Below are positions 5,393-5,440 of a stretch of DNA of 5,440 bases, piece by piece. This DNA comes from DATEXQ01 sp036846005 (GTDB lineage Bacteria > Patescibacteriota > Microgenomatia > UBA8517): the NCBI GenBank assembly GCA_036846005.1, contig DAIUCV010000027.1, positions 1 to 5,440 of the forward strand, given 5' to 3'. The translations under genes and the position numbers were made by a program. Under the pieces are notes generated by a model. The model ran no database searches and was not told where the DNA came from. It was given only the letters and a program-made list of their open reading frames with translations. Positions within the stretch are counted from its first letter, which is position 1; each line of letters opens with the position of its first letter.

Positions 5393-5419
5393 TATAATCG
5401 ATATAATTAATATAATCTA
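5393..5419 (+). repeat. Three tandem 9-bp units, each starting TATAAT
   Basis: TATAATCGA, TATAATTAA and TATAATCTA are three consecutive 9-mers of the form TATAATnnA. Each contains a perfect -10 hexamer. They may be alternative -10 elements, an easily melted promoter region, or a short tandem duplication. Confidence 0.6.
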
Positions 5420-5440
5420 GCTTCATTCAATTTAACGCAT

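Larger units (their letters stand above)
4912..5440. other. 529-nt A/T-rich region with no convincing gene
   Basis: No ATG frame of credible length or protein-like composition was found on either strand. The longest frame noticed is a 47-codon GTG frame (5122-5265) without recognisable features. No tRNA, rRNA or tmRNA signature was seen. The region holds the putative promoter of the minus-strand gene, an imperfect inverted repeat (5218-5272), an 11-bp direct repeat (5271-5308), a palindrome (5345-5360) and the promoter-like array at the right edge. It is best read as a divergent regulatory region, unless it encodes an unrecognised RNA. Confidence 0.6.

Noticed and set aside
4912..5440. CRISPR array, tRNA or tmRNA
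   Set aside because: There are no regularly spaced repeats of 20 nt or more, no cloverleaf, no T-loop GGTTCRA motif and no tmRNA-like ends.

Overview
The window looks like an A/T-rich chromosomal segment of a candidate-phyla-radiation bacterium (Patescibacteria, most likely Microgenomates-type). This is inferred from gene style, not from a marker gene. All five coding regions encode small membrane-anchored or secreted beta-rich surface proteins, including a DUF916/WxLIP-like family member, a Pro/Thr-linker Ig-like protein and a one-TM Big_1-like protein. None of the four visible start codons has a recognisable Shine-Dalgarno sequence. Every stop in the window is TAA or TAG and no frame is interrupted by TGA, so code 11 fits. 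There is no rRNA, tRNA, transposase or CRISPR array.

Layout. Positions 1-449 hold the 3' end of a plus-strand gene whose product ends in an extracellular beta domain and one C-terminal TM helix. After an 86-nt gap with two small inverted repeats and a perfect TTGACA box comes a 512-residue exported, cysteine-rich, Ser/Thr/Asp-rich protein (536-2074) with no C-terminal anchor. Six nucleotides later begins a 345-residue DUF916-like protein (2081-3118). Its C-terminal half aligns by eye with the left-edge gene, so two paralogous membrane-anchored proteins flank the unanchored one. A 159-nt spacer with promoter-like and hairpin-forming sequence precedes a 378-residue surface protein (3278-4414) with a signal peptide, Pro/Thr linker, Ig-like beta segments, C-terminal membrane region and strongly basic tail. 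A small type II membrane protein with a Big_1-like domain (4435-4911, minus strand) converges on it with a 20-nt gap.

From 4912 to 5440 (529 nt) no convincing gene is visible. This stretch holds a probable promoter for the minus-strand gene, a long imperfect inverted repeat, an 11-bp direct repeat and, at the right edge, a promoter-like array. The array is a perfect palindrome abutting TTGACA, followed by three TATAAT hexamers at an exact 9-bp period, and it probably drives a gene or RNA beyond the window.

Working model (inference). Genes 1-3 form a cell-surface assembly module resembling the WxL/WxLIP arrangement of Firmicutes: membrane-anchored DUF916-like proteins could hold or assemble the unanchored, probably disulfide-rich 512-residue protein. 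The two downstream genes add further extracellular Ig-like proteins to the same envelope-oriented neighbourhood.
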